DNA of 64,000 nt, from assembly GCF_002884495.1 (NCBI RefSeq), contig NZ_KZ614145.1:2804423-2868422 (forward strand), given 5' to 3'. The translations under genes and the position numbers were made by a program. The notes beneath the pieces were generated by a model. That model worked only from the letters and a program-made list of their open reading frames with translations. It was not told the origin of the DNA and searched no databases. Shown piece by piece: positions 36,421-46,013 of this stretch. How positions within the stretch are numbered: the first letter of the stretch is position 1; each line of letters opens with the position of its first letter. The stretch comes from Rummeliibacillus pycnus. GTDB lineage: Bacteria > Bacillota > Bacilli > Bacillales_A > Planococcaceae.

Positions 36421-37872
36421 TTATCGTTTAGCTTCTTGCCAAAATTGATCTAGTTCTTCAAATGTATAGTTCTTAAAATCTTTACGACCTGCCATTACTT
36501 TTTGCTCAACGTAGCCAAATCTCTTAGCAAACTTAGCATTTGCGTGAAGCATTGCATCTTCCGCAGAGATTTTATAAGCACGCGCTAAATTAACAAGAGT
36601 AAATAACAAGTCACCAAATTCATCTAGTTTTGTTTCTGGTGTTCCACTTTCGATTTCTTGGCGGAATTCTTGCCATTCTTCTGAAACCTTATCCCAAACA
36701 CCTTCAATAGTTGGCCAGTCAAAACCTACTTTTGCTGCTCTACGTTGATAATTGTAAGACGTTTGTAGTGAGGAAGTAGCACGGTATTCACCTTTTAATA
36801 GTGGTTCAACATTATCATTTTGATGCTCTTTTTTCTTAATTTTTTCCCAATTAACATTAACATCTTCAACACTATTTACCTTCACATCTCCAAAAACATG
36901 TGGATGGCGGCGAATCATTTTTCCAGAAATCCCCTCAAGGATATCTTCTAAGTTCCAGTAGCCTGAGTCCTCTGCAATTTGAGCTTGTAAAAACACTTGT
37001 AATAATACATCTCCGAGTTCTTCAATCATATGTTCATCATCTTGTTCATCAATGGCCTGTAAGAATTCATGAACTTCTTCTAACATATAACGTTTTAAAC
37101 TTTCATGTGTTTGTGCACGATCCCAAGGACAGCCTTCTGGGCTACGTAAAGTAGAAATAATACCGCGGAATGTCGACCATTCCCGCAGTGCATCTTGTTT
37201 GTCTTTTACAGGGGGAACATAAACTGTCGTTAAGTTATTAATTTTTGTACTATGATCTAATTCGTGAAGCGGCACTGTACGAATATATTCATCTTTTGAA
37301 CCAGCTGCTGTTACGATTGTTACTGGATAATCTGGATGGTATTTTTCTAATAATGTAAGTTTTACTTCAGAAGCACTAAATTGATCATATACTTGTGCAA
37401 TCAATAGATGTTTATACATATTCACTTCATGTATAGAAAAGGTAGTACCATTAACCAGTTCAAATCCATCTATTGGGTCAATTCGAAGTGCTCCGAAAAT
37501 TGCATCAAGGAAGCTTTGACCTCCTTCTATTTTAAGTTGAACCTTTCCTTGCTTCTCTGCTTCAATCAAAAGTTGCACGGTCATTTCTGCCATCAATGGG
37601 TGTCCTGGAACAGCATAAATGACATCTTCTGTCTCAATGTATTTTAGTAATGTGGCAACAATTTCTTGATATACAGGTAAAAAATCATGATGTTTTTCGT
37701 AGATTGTATCAAAACTTTCAAATTCAATACCTTCTTCTGCTAATTCATCTAGTACTGCATGTTCTTTTGTACGAACACAAATTTTCTTTGCTTGCTTTAA
37801 TTTACGGTAGACGCCAATAGGAAGCTGTTCAAAATCTCCTGCGCCTAATCCTATCACTGTAAGTTGATACAT
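36421..37872 (-). CDS. mazG: MazG-family nucleotide pyrophosphohydrolase with N-terminal SAM-methylase-like domain (YabN)
   Basis: About 483 residues. Residues 1-220 form a tetrapyrrole-methylase-like fold ('LTVIGLGAGDFEQLPIGVYRKL', 'VYAVPGHPLMAE'). The rest holds two MazG modules; the first has the metal-binding 'LEEVHEFLQAIDEQDDE' and 'EELGDVLLQVFLQ', the second 'KLDEFGDLLFTLVNLAR'. MazG removes non-canonical or excess NTPs. The ATG at 37872 follows AGGTGAAGAAT. Same fusion and place as B. subtilis yabN. Confidence 0.93.
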   Translation of the reverse strand: MYQLTVIGLGAGDFEQLPIGVYRKLKQAKKICVRTKEHAVLDELAEEGIEFESFDTIYEKHHDFLPVYQEIVATLLKYIETEDVIYAVPGHPLMAEMTVQLLIEAEKQGKVQLKIEGGQSFLDAIFGALRIDPIDGFELVNGTTFSIHEVNMYKHLLIAQVYDQFSASEVKLTLLEKYHPDYPVTIVTAAGSKDEYIRTVPLHELDHSTKINNLTTVYVPPVKDKQDALREWSTFRGIISTLRSPEGCPWDRAQTHESLKRYMLEEVHEFLQAIDEQDDEHMIEELGDVLLQVFLQAQIAEDSGYWNLEDILEGISGKMIRRHPHVFGDVKVNSVEDVNVNWEKIKKKEHQNDNVEPLLKGEYRATSSLQTSYNYQRRAAKVGFDWPTIEGVWDKVSEEWQEFRQEIESGTPETKLDEFGDLLFTLVNLARAYKISAEDAMLHANAKFAKRFGYVEQKVMAGRKDFKNYTFEELDQFWQEAKR

Positions 37873-37890
37873 ATTCTTCACCTATTTTGT

Positions 37891-39510
37891 TTATTTTTTT
37901 CGATTGATCCAAAGTTGATAACTAGCCATACGACGGCCTAATGGAAGTAGATACCAATCTCTAACAGATAAAACATTTAACTTTGCTAGTACCGACAAAA
38001 ATACAAAAGCACCTATTCCTGCTTTTAAAAAGCAAAGAATCAACGCTCGCACGCGCCCTGGTAAGAAAGGGAAGATTATTGAATCTACGAACATTGTAAA
38101 TAGTACAATAATCGATACCATCGCGAGCGTAGCGAGCGCCGCGCCACTATAAAATTGGAGAGGTGATAACTGGATATTTTTTACTCTTTTAAAGTACCAT
38201 ATTAATCCTATTGCCGTTATAAAAAGGCCTAAATTTCCAGCCCATGCAGCCCCTACAATCCCAAACTTTAAAATAAGTAGTTTATTGAATAGTATTTTAA
38301 AAATAATTCCTATAACTAATAACGATGCTGGTGTTTTTAATCGGTCTAACCCTTGTAGCATTGCCGTTAATGTCATAATTAATGATAACCAAACAATTTG
38401 AACGACAAATACAGATAACACATTTGATAAATCTGCATTTTCAAAAAGCGCTGTATTAACATTTGGCATAACCAAAACTAATCCTACTGCTGCAGCTATC
38501 CCAAATAATAAAGATGTACGATAGGTAAGCTGGATAAATCGATCAGCATTTTTTCCGTTACCCCGTTTTGAAGCATGTGCTACAAGTGGAACAATAGCAA
38601 GTGCAAGGGAAGATGCAACGACAAGTCCTACCTGTACTAATGGCTGACCTCTATCATATACCCCTTTCATTTCCATAGCTTCCAATGATGATAATCCCAA
38701 CTGCTTTAATGCACTATAAATAGTAAATGAATCGACTAACTGAAATACAAGCAATAATAAACTACTCATACTAATGCTAATACTTAATATCATTAGCTTT
38801 TTAAGTATTGGCCATTTTGCTAGACTTGTTTTTGAACGGCTACCATATTTTTTTCCACTAAGAGCTGCATACTTCTTCAAATACCCTACTAACAAAAGAA
38901 TACCCGCAAACTCTCCCACAACGGTTCCTGAAACAGCTATTTCCCCTGCCTTATATAAGTCTTCTGTTGTGGACATGATAATCCACGTACCACCTAAAAT
39001 AACAGAAACTCTGACAGATTGTTCTACTACTTGTGCATAAGCTACTGGTTTCAAAATACCGGTAGATTGAAATAATCCCTTATCTATAGCTAATAACGGC
39101 ATACAAAATACAACAAATGCACCTACTTTAAGAAGACCTGTAAGTTTTAAATCCCCCATCCACTGAGCGAAAAATGGCGCTCCAAAATACAAGATGACAA
39201 AGCAGATAATTGAAAGAAAAATTAAAAAACGGAATATTATACGTAACATTGCACGTCGCTCATCCCATTGATTGCTTTCATCCAAATCAGCTAGCATTTT
39301 GGAGATGGCTACAGCTATACCACTAGATGTCCATGTAACGAATAAAGCTACAAAGGGATATACTTGTTGATAAATATAAAAGCCGTGGTCTCCCACTAGA
39401 TTTTGAAACGGTACACGGTAAACCATACTTAATACCTTTACAAAAAGAGCTGCTACGGTAAGTAAAGCAACTCCCCTTAAATAAACCTTCATGCCCCATT
39501 TTTCGGACAT
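37891..39510 (-). CDS. SpoVB/MurJ-like polysaccharide flippase family protein (YabM)
   Basis: About 539 residues with roughly 14 TM segments of the MATE/MOP superfamily. Typical signs: 'LRGVALLTVAALFVKVLSMVYRVPFQNLVGD' at the start, 'GIAVAISKMLAD', 'IDKGLFQSTGILKPVAYAQVVEQSVRV', 'LQGLDRLKTP'. Members move lipid-linked saccharides across the membrane (SpoVB, MurJ, Wzx). The substrate here is unknown. The ATG at 39510 follows AGAGGAATATT. A GC-rich patch near 38125-38145 encodes GAALATLAM. Confidence 0.88.
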   Translation of the reverse strand: MSEKWGMKVYLRGVALLTVAALFVKVLSMVYRVPFQNLVGDHGFYIYQQVYPFVALFVTWTSSGIAVAISKMLADLDESNQWDERRAMLRIIFRFLIFLSIICFVILYFGAPFFAQWMGDLKLTGLLKVGAFVVFCMPLLAIDKGLFQSTGILKPVAYAQVVEQSVRVSVILGGTWIIMSTTEDLYKAGEIAVSGTVVGEFAGILLLVGYLKKYAALSGKKYGSRSKTSLAKWPILKKLMILSISISMSSLLLLVFQLVDSFTIYSALKQLGLSSLEAMEMKGVYDRGQPLVQVGLVVASSLALAIVPLVAHASKRGNGKNADRFIQLTYRTSLLFGIAAAVGLVLVMPNVNTALFENADLSNVLSVFVVQIVWLSLIMTLTAMLQGLDRLKTPASLLVIGIIFKILFNKLLILKFGIVGAAWAGNLGLFITAIGLIWYFKRVKNIQLSPLQFYSGAALATLAMVSIIVLFTMFVDSIIFPFLPGRVRALILCFLKAGIGAFVFLSVLAKLNVLSVRDWYLLPLGRRMASYQLWINRKK

Positions 39511-39724
39511 AATATTCCTCTTTCCTTGTAAATTCATATTTCAACACAAAATAATTGTCAACAGTATAGCATATTAATGCTACTCCCTGAAACGTCCCTT
39601 ATCGATCATAGCTATTTTTGAAAGACAATTCTTCAATTATATCAAGGTATAATTCTCGCTATATTCATTTAACAGGAATATCCACCGATAATTATTATAA
39701 CAAAAAGGAAAAGAGGGGAATTTT

Positions 39725-40045
39725 ATGAAGGTCGTAAAAATAAATACATTTCATAATACAGCACAGTTCAAACAATCTTTATTTACACAGGAAAGTTATT
39801 TACAAGTAGAGAAAAAGCCAAAGAATAAAACTGCTCGTATGATTACAGAAAGAAAAAATGGCTATGTTCGTAAATATCTCTTAAAAGGAAATGGCAAGAA
39901 GATTTTAATCTCAGAATTGCAGTTAAATGAACAGCCCTTACTTTCTAAAGGAAAATCTCAAATACCTACTTCAAATACTTCCATGGAGATGTTAGATTAT
40001 CTCAATATATCTTCTCAATATAGATCAATTTCTCTTAAAAAATAA
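39725..40045 (+). CDS. Orphan 106-residue basic protein of unknown function
   Basis: One of few plus-strand genes, between the spoVB-like gene and spoVT. GAGGGGAATTTT precedes the ATG and a hairpin terminator follows at 40050, so it looks like a real single-gene unit. The product is Lys-rich, without TM, signal peptide or known motif; a 'RKNGYVRKYLLKGNGKKILISELQL' stretch alternates charged and hydrophobic residues like short beta strands. A TATAAT at 39648-39653 may be its -10. I do not recognise the family; a sporulation role is suggested only by neighbours. Confidence 0.7.
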   Translation: MKVVKINTFHNTAQFKQSLFTQESYLQVEKKPKNKTARMITERKNGYVRKYLLKGNGKKILISELQLNEQPLLSKGKSQIPTSNTSMEMLDYLNISSQYRSISLKK

Positions 40046-40049
40046 AGTG

Positions 40050-40076
40050 AAACTTCCATCCACGGGAAGTTTTATT
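40050..40076 (+). terminator. Terminator of the orphan gene at 39725
   Basis: AAACTTCC-7 nt-GGAAGTTT stem followed by TATT, 5 nt after the stop codon. Confidence 0.7.
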
Positions 40077-40130
40077 CATCTGCCTTTATCTCACTTCTCT
40101 CCATGTGAAATCTTACTAGAAGTTATAAAA

Positions 40131-40180
40131 CAAAAAGGCCATTCACTATTGATTTTATCAACAGATAAATGGTCTTTTGT
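40131..40180 (-). terminator. spoVT terminator
   Basis: AAAAGACCATT...AATGGCCTTTTTG long, partly paired hairpin directly after the spoVT stop. Confidence 0.65.
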
Positions 40181-40182
40181 CA

Positions 40183-40719
40183 TTAATCTTCCATTTGCTT
40201 CGCCAAGAAATGTGCAGCTGTCTCCGCTACTTTCTGCTCTGTATCACCAATAAAATGCATCTTCGATAAGATATAAACAGCTCCTATTGCATCACCTGCA
40301 ACAACAATCGGTGCTATACAATAGGATTTAATTTGTTCAACTTGACCAGGTACAATTTCTACCGATTTTTCATGTTTTTCAACAATGATGGTGCGTTGTA
40401 GAATACAATCTTCTGCGAACGATGAAATTTGACGATGCATATAATCTTTCTTCGATACACCTGCCACGGCAATAATTTCATCTCGATCGCTAATAAGTGC
40501 ACTAGTTCCTAATGTTTCAAATAATGTATCTACATAGGATAGGGCAAAATCACTTAATTCATTGATAGGAGAATATTTTTTTAATATAATTTCACCTTCA
40601 CGGTCAGTAAATATTTCTAACGGATCACCTTCACGAATGCGTAAAGTTCTTCGGATTTCTTTTGGGATTACTACACGTCCTAAATCATCGATTCGACGTA
40701 CAATGCCTGTCGCTTTCAT
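40183..40719 (-). CDS. spoVT: Stage V sporulation regulator SpoVT
   Basis: A forespore transcription factor modulating sigma-G genes. 178 residues: N-terminal AbrB swapped-hairpin DNA-binding domain ('MKATGIVRRIDDLGRVVIPK', 'RTLRIREGDPLEIFTDREGE') and a C-terminal GAF domain (about 60-178, 'DTLFETLGTSALISDRDEII'). Length equals the family norm. A sigma-G-like promoter lies upstream (40766-40796). Confidence 0.96.
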   Translation of the reverse strand: MKATGIVRRIDDLGRVVIPKEIRRTLRIREGDPLEIFTDREGEIILKKYSPINELSDFALSYVDTLFETLGTSALISDRDEIIAVAGVSKKDYMHRQISSFAEDCILQRTIIVEKHEKSVEIVPGQVEQIKSYCIAPIVVAGDAIGAVYILSKMHFIGDTEQKVAETAAHFLAKQMED

Positions 40720-40765
40720 TCGTGTTGCCTCACTTTCGACAAATTTTCATAATACTACTTGTCGC

Positions 40766-40796
40766 TAGTATGGTGCATCCAAATATAATTTATACA
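40766..40796 (-). promoter_or_regulatory. Sigma-G-like promoter of spoVT
   Basis: TGTATA (40796-40791), 18 nt, CATACTA (40772-40766), near the sigma-G consensus. A perfect 0A-box word TTTGTCGAA (40743-40735) lies in the leader; its role is uncertain. Confidence 0.6.
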
Positions 40797-40805
40797 TGAC
40801 AATTA

Positions 40806-43800
40806 TTAGTCCCTGACCTCTACTTTTTCCCGTATTGCTTTTGGTAGCAATTTCATCAATGTTTCTAACATATCAAATGGCAGTTGCTTAGCTGCCTTTT
40901 TCTCATCAATTGTTAAAATAAGTCTCTGTCCTTCTAACTGGAATCCCACTGCACGACCAAATTGCATCGATTCAGAAACAATTTTCCCACCATCAAGTTT
41001 TGCTGTTCCATCTTCTGAAATATCAATGGTGATAATCTTGTTTTTAGTCTTGATGGAATCAACTCCAACTTTTTTAGCCCATACTTTAATGCGTGCTATT
41101 CGTAATAGACGTTCCGTTTCTATAGGTAAATCACCAAATCGATCTTGTAGTTCATCGATAATTTCAGAGAAGTCTTCCTCTTCTTCCATTCCTTTAATGC
41201 GTTTATACATTTGAATTTTTTGATAGCCATCAGGAATATATGCATCTGGGATATATGCATCATACGGAAGCAAAATTTCAATATCTTTTTCTTCTTCTTT
41301 TTTCACACCTGTTTGACGTTCAGTAATCGCTTCTTGTAGCATTTGAGAATATAAGTCGAATCCTACAGAATCAATAAATCCATGTTGTTGGGAGCCTAGT
41401 AAATTTCCTGCTCCGCGAATAGATAAATCTCGCATGGCAATTTTAAAACCAGAACCAAGTTCTGTAAATTCTTTTACAGCTTGTAAACGTTGTTCAGCAA
41501 CCTCAGTTAGTACTTTATCTCGTTGATACATGAAATAAGCATATGCCACTCGGTTAGATCGTCCAACACGTCCACGTAATTGGTAAAGTTGTGATAGTCC
41601 CATACGATCTGCATTATTCACAATTAACGTATTCACATTTGGAATATCAATACCTGTTTCAATAATAGTAGTCGTGACTAAGACATCGTACTCTCCATCC
41701 AAAAATCGTAGAATCACAGATTCTAGTTCAGTCTCTGACATTCGGCCGTGTGCAAAACCAATTCTTGCATCCGGTACAAGCATTTGGATTTCATCCACTT
41801 TTCGTGCCATATCATCGACACGATTGTGTAAATAGAAAATTTGTCCCCCCCGAGACATTTCACGTTCTATTGCTTCACGTACTAATGCTCCATTATGTTC
41901 CATAACATATGTTTGCACTGGAAAACGATTCGCAGGAGGTGTCTCAATAACAGATAAATCTCTTACACCAACCATTGACATATGCAATGTCCGAGGAATT
42001 GGTGTAGCTGTTAGCGTTAACACATCGACATTTGTCTTTAAGTGTTTGATCTTCTCTTTATGTGTTACCCCGAAACGTTGTTCTTCGTCCACAACGAGTA
42101 ACCCTAGATCTTTATAGACAACATCTTTTGATAATAGACGATGTGTACCTACAACAATATCAACTGTACCATCCTTCAATCCCTTTAATGTTTCAGATTG
42201 TTGTTTACGTGTACGGAAACGACTTAATAAGCCAATTGTAACTGCTTGATCCTGAAATCTCTCTTGCAGTGTTTCGAAATGCTGCTGAGCTAAAATGGTA
42301 GTTGGTACTAAAAAGGCTACTTGTTTACCATCCATAATGGCTTTAAATGCTGCTCGAATAGCTACTTCCGTTTTCCCATATCCTACATCTCCACAAACAA
42401 GACGATCCATTGGACGTTCTTTTTCCATATCAATCTTTACTTCTTGGATTGTACGTAATTGGTCTTCTGTTTCTTCATATGGGAACGCTTCCTCGAAAGC
42501 CCGTTGTTCATCTCCATCAGGAGAAAAGGCAAATCCTTTTTCAGCTTCACGTTTTGCGTAAAGTTTAATAAGATCATCTGCAATATCTTGCACAGCTGAT
42601 GACACTTTACTTTTTGTCTTTTTCCACTCCGCCCCACCAAGTTTATGAAGCTTTGGCTCTTTATCTTCTGACCCAACATATTTTTGTATTAAATCAATTT
42701 GGTCAACGGGAACATATAGTTTATCATCCGCTCTGTATCGAATGTGTAAGTAATCTTTATGTTTACCATTGACTTCAAGTGTTTCTATGCCTATATATTT
42801 CCCGATACCATGATGAACATGTACGACATAATCACCAGGCTTTATTTCTGTATAACTTTTTATACGTTCTGCATTTGTCATTTTTTGAGGACGTCTTTTT
42901 TTCTTCTTCGGTTTTTGTTTGAAGAGTTCTTCCTCAGTAACAACTGCTAAACGCTGTAAAGGTAATTCAAACCCCGCAGTTAATTTACCTGTAATAGCAA
43001 ATATACCTTCTTCTTTTGGTTCACCAATTTGTATATGAATATCATAATCTTCTAAAGTAGTTTGAATTGTTGCTAGTCGATCTTCATCTTCTGTAACAAA
43101 TAGGACAGTGAATTTCCCTAATTGCCATCTCTCTACTTCATTTTTGAGTAATGGCATTTGCCCATGGAAATGTTGCATTGGTTTACAAGAAAAACTTGTC
43201 GTTTTCTTAAAACGAATACCTGCAAATGTTCTTGTAAATAAAGCAAAATAAATAGTTGGTAAATGAATCATAGAGAGAATCTCTTTTAATGAAAAAGAAG
43301 GCTTCACCGCATGCACCATTTTTCCTTCTTCGAGCAGAGATAAAAACCACTCTTTTTCTTCCTTTTCCCAAGCTTCCATTACTTCTTGGATTCTCCCAAA
43401 CTCGTCATAAACAACAAGTCCATCGTGGGCAAAATAATCACCTAAGAATGTGGGACGATTGTATAATAACGAACCATATCTATTGGAGAATTCCGGTAAT
43501 TCCCCTTGCTTAAGCAACTCTATATCTGCTTGAACATTTTGAAGTAGTTGTTCCTGAATTTCCTTTTTCTTTACCTTTTTTAAACTATCTGCTAATGCTT
43601 TTTCTAGTTTTTCCGCTAATTTTAGACGTTGAGTATTCGTTAACACAAATTCAGATGCCGGTAAAACATGAAGTTTATCTAATTTTCCAATCGAACGCTG
43701 ATCATTAGCCGAAAATGTACGAATAGAATCTACTTCTGTATCAAATAATTCTATTCGTATAGGGTTTTCAAAATAAGGTGGGTAAATATCCAAAATGCCT

Positions 43801-44333
43801 CCCCGTAAAGCAAACTCACCAGGAGTTGTAACCATTTGACTTCTAGAATAACCCATTATTACTAATTTTCGAAGCCATTCTTCTACATTAATTTCTTCTC
43901 CAATAGCAACAGTTAGATGTAATGTTAACCAATCTTCTTTTGGAGCCATTATTTTGCGCATACCAGCAATTGGGATAATATAGATACCTTTCTGCTGATG
44001 TAACATATGGTCTAATGTTTCAATACGCTGTGCCCGTAACTCTGGGCTAGCGATCGACATATCTGCAGCAATAAATTCATCTGCTGGATAATAGTGAACA
44101 TAATCTTCACCAACAAGTTTCACTAAATCATCAAACATTTTCTGCGCTTGCAATAAATTAGGTGAAATTATGTAAATAGGTTTATTAATATAAGCATAAA
44201 TAGTATCCAAAAAAGCAGGTCTAGCACTTCCAGAAAGGCCCGTAATCAATTGCTCATCCTGACCATTTTTTATATCTTCTAACAATCTTTTCACATGTGC
44301 ATCCTGAGATAATAACTGACGTAATATTTCCAT
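40806..44333 (-). CDS. mfd: Transcription-repair coupling factor Mfd
   Basis: An ATP-dependent translocase that removes stalled RNA polymerase and recruits UvrA. 1175 residues: UvrB-like N-terminal module, RNAP-interaction domain 'PGDYVVHVHHGIGKYIGIE' near 500, helicase motifs 'CGDVGYGKTEVAIRAAFKA' (I), 'VVDEEQRFGV' (II), 'LTATPIPRTLHMS' (III), 'QLYQLRGRVGRSNR' (VI), and the C-terminal TRCF domain. Full length. Confidence 0.97.
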   Translation of the reverse strand: MEILRQLLSQDAHVKRLLEDIKNGQDEQLITGLSGSARPAFLDTIYAYINKPIYIISPNLLQAQKMFDDLVKLVGEDYVHYYPADEFIAADMSIASPELRAQRIETLDHMLHQQKGIYIIPIAGMRKIMAPKEDWLTLHLTVAIGEEINVEEWLRKLVIMGYSRSQMVTTPGEFALRGGILDIYPPYFENPIRIELFDTEVDSIRTFSANDQRSIGKLDKLHVLPASEFVLTNTQRLKLAEKLEKALADSLKKVKKKEIQEQLLQNVQADIELLKQGELPEFSNRYGSLLYNRPTFLGDYFAHDGLVVYDEFGRIQEVMEAWEKEEKEWFLSLLEEGKMVHAVKPSFSLKEILSMIHLPTIYFALFTRTFAGIRFKKTTSFSCKPMQHFHGQMPLLKNEVERWQLGKFTVLFVTEDEDRLATIQTTLEDYDIHIQIGEPKEEGIFAITGKLTAGFELPLQRLAVVTEEELFKQKPKKKKRRPQKMTNAERIKSYTEIKPGDYVVHVHHGIGKYIGIETLEVNGKHKDYLHIRYRADDKLYVPVDQIDLIQKYVGSEDKEPKLHKLGGAEWKKTKSKVSSAVQDIADDLIKLYAKREAEKGFAFSPDGDEQRAFEEAFPYEETEDQLRTIQEVKIDMEKERPMDRLVCGDVGYGKTEVAIRAAFKAIMDGKQVAFLVPTTILAQQHFETLQERFQDQAVTIGLLSRFRTRKQQSETLKGLKDGTVDIVVGTHRLLSKDVVYKDLGLLVVDEEQRFGVTHKEKIKHLKTNVDVLTLTATPIPRTLHMSMVGVRDLSVIETPPANRFPVQTYVMEHNGALVREAIEREMSRGGQIFYLHNRVDDMARKVDEIQMLVPDARIGFAHGRMSETELESVILRFLDGEYDVLVTTTIIETGIDIPNVNTLIVNNADRMGLSQLYQLRGRVGRSNRVAYAYFMYQRDKVLTEVAEQRLQAVKEFTELGSGFKIAMRDLSIRGAGNLLGSQQHGFIDSVGFDLYSQMLQEAITERQTGVKKEEEKDIEILLPYDAYIPDAYIPDGYQKIQMYKRIKGMEEEEDFSEIIDELQDRFGDLPIETERLLRIARIKVWAKKVGVDSIKTKNKIITIDISEDGTAKLDGGKIVSESMQFGRAVGFQLEGQRLILTIDEKKAAKQLPFDMLETLMKLLPKAIREKVEVRD

Positions 44334-44383
44334 AATGTCCTCCCTTCGTTAGCAAATACATGCTATATATCTTCAATGTACAG

Positions 44384-44415
44384 AAAAAGGCCTTGGACGC
44401 ATATTGCGCCAAAGC
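44384..44415 (-). terminator. Hairpin between fin and mfd
   Basis: GCTTTGGCGCA / TGCGTCCAAGGC imperfect stem followed by CTTTTTC, right after the fin stop. Probably a terminator or attenuator that uncouples fin from mfd. Confidence 0.65.
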
Positions 44416-44418
44416 ATT

Positions 44419-44646
44419 TTACTGTAACCAATTTTTTAGTGCATAATAATTTGGGAACTTCTTCAGTGAGTCTTCGCAATGTTCACAAATACTTTCTACC
44501 GTTGTATCGCCATTTTGCTCATGACGGATAAATTCTTTAGCATCTTGTTCATTTAGTTGATGAAGTTTACGAATACTTTCTTCAGAATCAAATGGCAATA
44601 CGCCTATTTCCGTGTTGCAATGACGACATCTGTAACGAATAGCCAT
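44419..44646 (-). CDS. fin: Anti-sigma-F factor Fin (YabK)
   Basis: A small protein that shuts down sigma-F when sigma-G takes over in the forespore. 75 residues with two zinc-knuckle pairs, 'RYRCRHCNTEIG' and 'ESICEHCEDSL', and C-terminal 'NYYALKNWLQ'. The second ATG (44646) lies 9 nt after GGGAGG and gives 'MAIRYRCRHC'; the first ATG is too close to the site. It lies between pth and mfd, as in B. subtilis. Confidence 0.92.
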   Translation of the reverse strand: MAIRYRCRHCNTEIGVLPFDSEESIRKLHQLNEQDAKEFIRHEQNGDTTVESICEHCEDSLKKFPNYYALKNWLQ

Positions 44647-44705
44647 AAGCATGCCTCCCTTTATAAAAAGTATAGACAGCTTTGACTTGTTTTATGCTTC
44701 TCAAA

Positions 44706-45263
44706 TTAGTTGAAACGATTCATTACTTCAGCAAAAGGTTTTTCTAACCAATATTCACAAGCGTCAGCAGCACGGGTAAATGATTCCTGCATTAAAGGTT
44801 GTTCTTCTTTTGAAAATCTAGAAAGTACATAATCCGGCACTTTCATACCAGCCGGTGGACGACTAATACCGACACGAATACGGTTAAAGTTTTGTGTACC
44901 AATATGTTGGATTAACGATTTAATACCATTATGTCCACCTGCACTACCTTTTTGGCGTAGGCGTAATTTACCTTTTTCTAAATCTAGATCATCGTAAATC
45001 ACCACAATATCCTCTACATCAATATCATAATAATCCATCATGGGGCGAACTGCCTCTCCTGATAGATTCATATACGTAAGAGGTTTCATCAACATTACTT
45101 TGCCTTCTGGACGGTGTGTTATTCCATACATAGCATTAAATTTTTGTTGATTTAATGTAATTCCCCATTTTTCTGCTAAGCAATCAATTGTATCAAATCC
45201 CACATTATGGTGTGTATGTTCATATTCTCTTCCAGGGTTTCCTAAACCAATAATTAGTTTCAT
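44706..45263 (-). CDS. pth: Peptidyl-tRNA hydrolase (SpoVC)
   Basis: Recycles peptidyl-tRNA released during translation. 185 residues with '[21 protein letters not shown]' (catalytic His in the HNVGF motif), '[13 protein letters not shown]', '[23 protein letters not shown]' and '[10 protein letters not shown]'. The ATG at 45263 follows AGGAAGATGCCAAAT; the ATG three codons upstream is too near the site. Confidence 0.96.
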   Translation of the reverse strand: MKLIIGLGNPGREYEHTHHNVGFDTIDCLAEKWGITLNQQKFNAMYGITHRPEGKVMLMKPLTYMNLSGEAVRPMMDYYDIDVEDIVVIYDDLDLEKGKLRLRQKGSAGGHNGIKSLIQHIGTQNFNRIRVGISRPPAGMKVPDYVLSRFSKEEQPLMQESFTRAADACEYWLEKPFAEVMNRFN

Positions 45264-45406
45264 ATTTGGCATCTTCCTTTTCTAACTAATCCCTGTTATT
45301 TTAACATATGCTATGAGAATTAGAAAAAATAGCGTCCATAACATGTTGAAATACATCTTTTATTTCTTTTATTCACTAAGAAACTAAAACTATCTCAATT
45401 CTCCAT

Positions 45407-45440
45407 AAAAAAGCCTTACTTCTCTAGAGAAAAGTAAGGT
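45407..45440 (-). terminator. Terminator of the L25/Ctc gene
   Basis: CCTTACTT-TTCTCTAGAG-AAGTAAGG hairpin followed by CTTTTTT. Confidence 0.9.
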
Positions 45441-45481
45441 GTTCGCCAATTTTGTGTAACTTTATAACTGAACAAAACCGA

Positions 45482-45823
45482 TTATACTGCTTTTTCTTCC
45501 TCTATTTTAAGGTCAAGTTCTACTTCTATAACATTACCTTTCGTCTCAAAAAAGTCTATGTGCGTGAGCTCTTCTTTTAATAAATTCCATTGTAAATCCT
45601 TGATGATTGCATGAATTTGATTGCCCTCAATATCCAATGTAAAAATTGTACCTCGTCCATTTTTACGTAATGTCTTTTCAAAATCTCTTGCATGAATTGC
45701 GATGGGTGTTGCAGTTATGTTCTTTCCATATACGATAGCTGGCGCGAAACCATTTGCTCTTATGGATGACATCACAGAACGTTTCCCGGCCTCACGCTTT
45801 TTTGCATGAACTACAGTTTTCAT
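45482..45823 (-). CDS. rplY: Ribosomal protein L25 / Ctc, short form
   Basis: 113 residues covering the 5S rRNA-binding L25 domain ('RANGFAPAIVYGKNITATPIAI', 'NGRGTIFTLDI', 'IIKDLQWNLLKEELTHIDFFE') but ending 'NVIEVELDLKIEEEKAV'. The C-terminal TL5 beta domain of Bacillus Ctc (about 200 residues) is missing, and nothing like it follows in any frame before the terminator. In B. subtilis Ctc is a sigma-B stress protein between prs and spoVC, the same slot as here. No sigma-B promoter was recognised. Confidence 0.88.
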   Translation of the reverse strand: MKTVVHAKKREAGKRSVMSSIRANGFAPAIVYGKNITATPIAIHARDFEKTLRKNGRGTIFTLDIEGNQIHAIIKDLQWNLLKEELTHIDFFETKGNVIEVELDLKIEEEKAV

Positions 45824-45961
45824 ATTTTTTGTCCCCTTTCAAAATAAAATATCACCATTATCCAATGTGCCCATTTATTTTAAGAATGAAACATTAAATT
45901 TTTTCTAACTGAGTTCTTTCAACTTATTAACTTTAGCAACATTGATCATTCCATCAAGAAA

Positions 45962-45997
45962 TAAAAAAAGCCCCACATCTATTGAAGACGTGGAGCT
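45962..45997 (-). terminator. prs terminator
   Basis: AGCTCCACGTC / GATGTGGGGCT stem followed by TTTTTTT. Confidence 0.92.
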
Positions 45998-46013
45998 AAA
46001 CTATTATTAAAAA

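Noticed and set aside
38120..38150. GC-rich GCGAGCGTAGCGAGCG patch as a possible inserted repeat
   Set aside because: It is in frame within the flippase gene and encodes ordinary membrane residues; no second copy was seen in the window.
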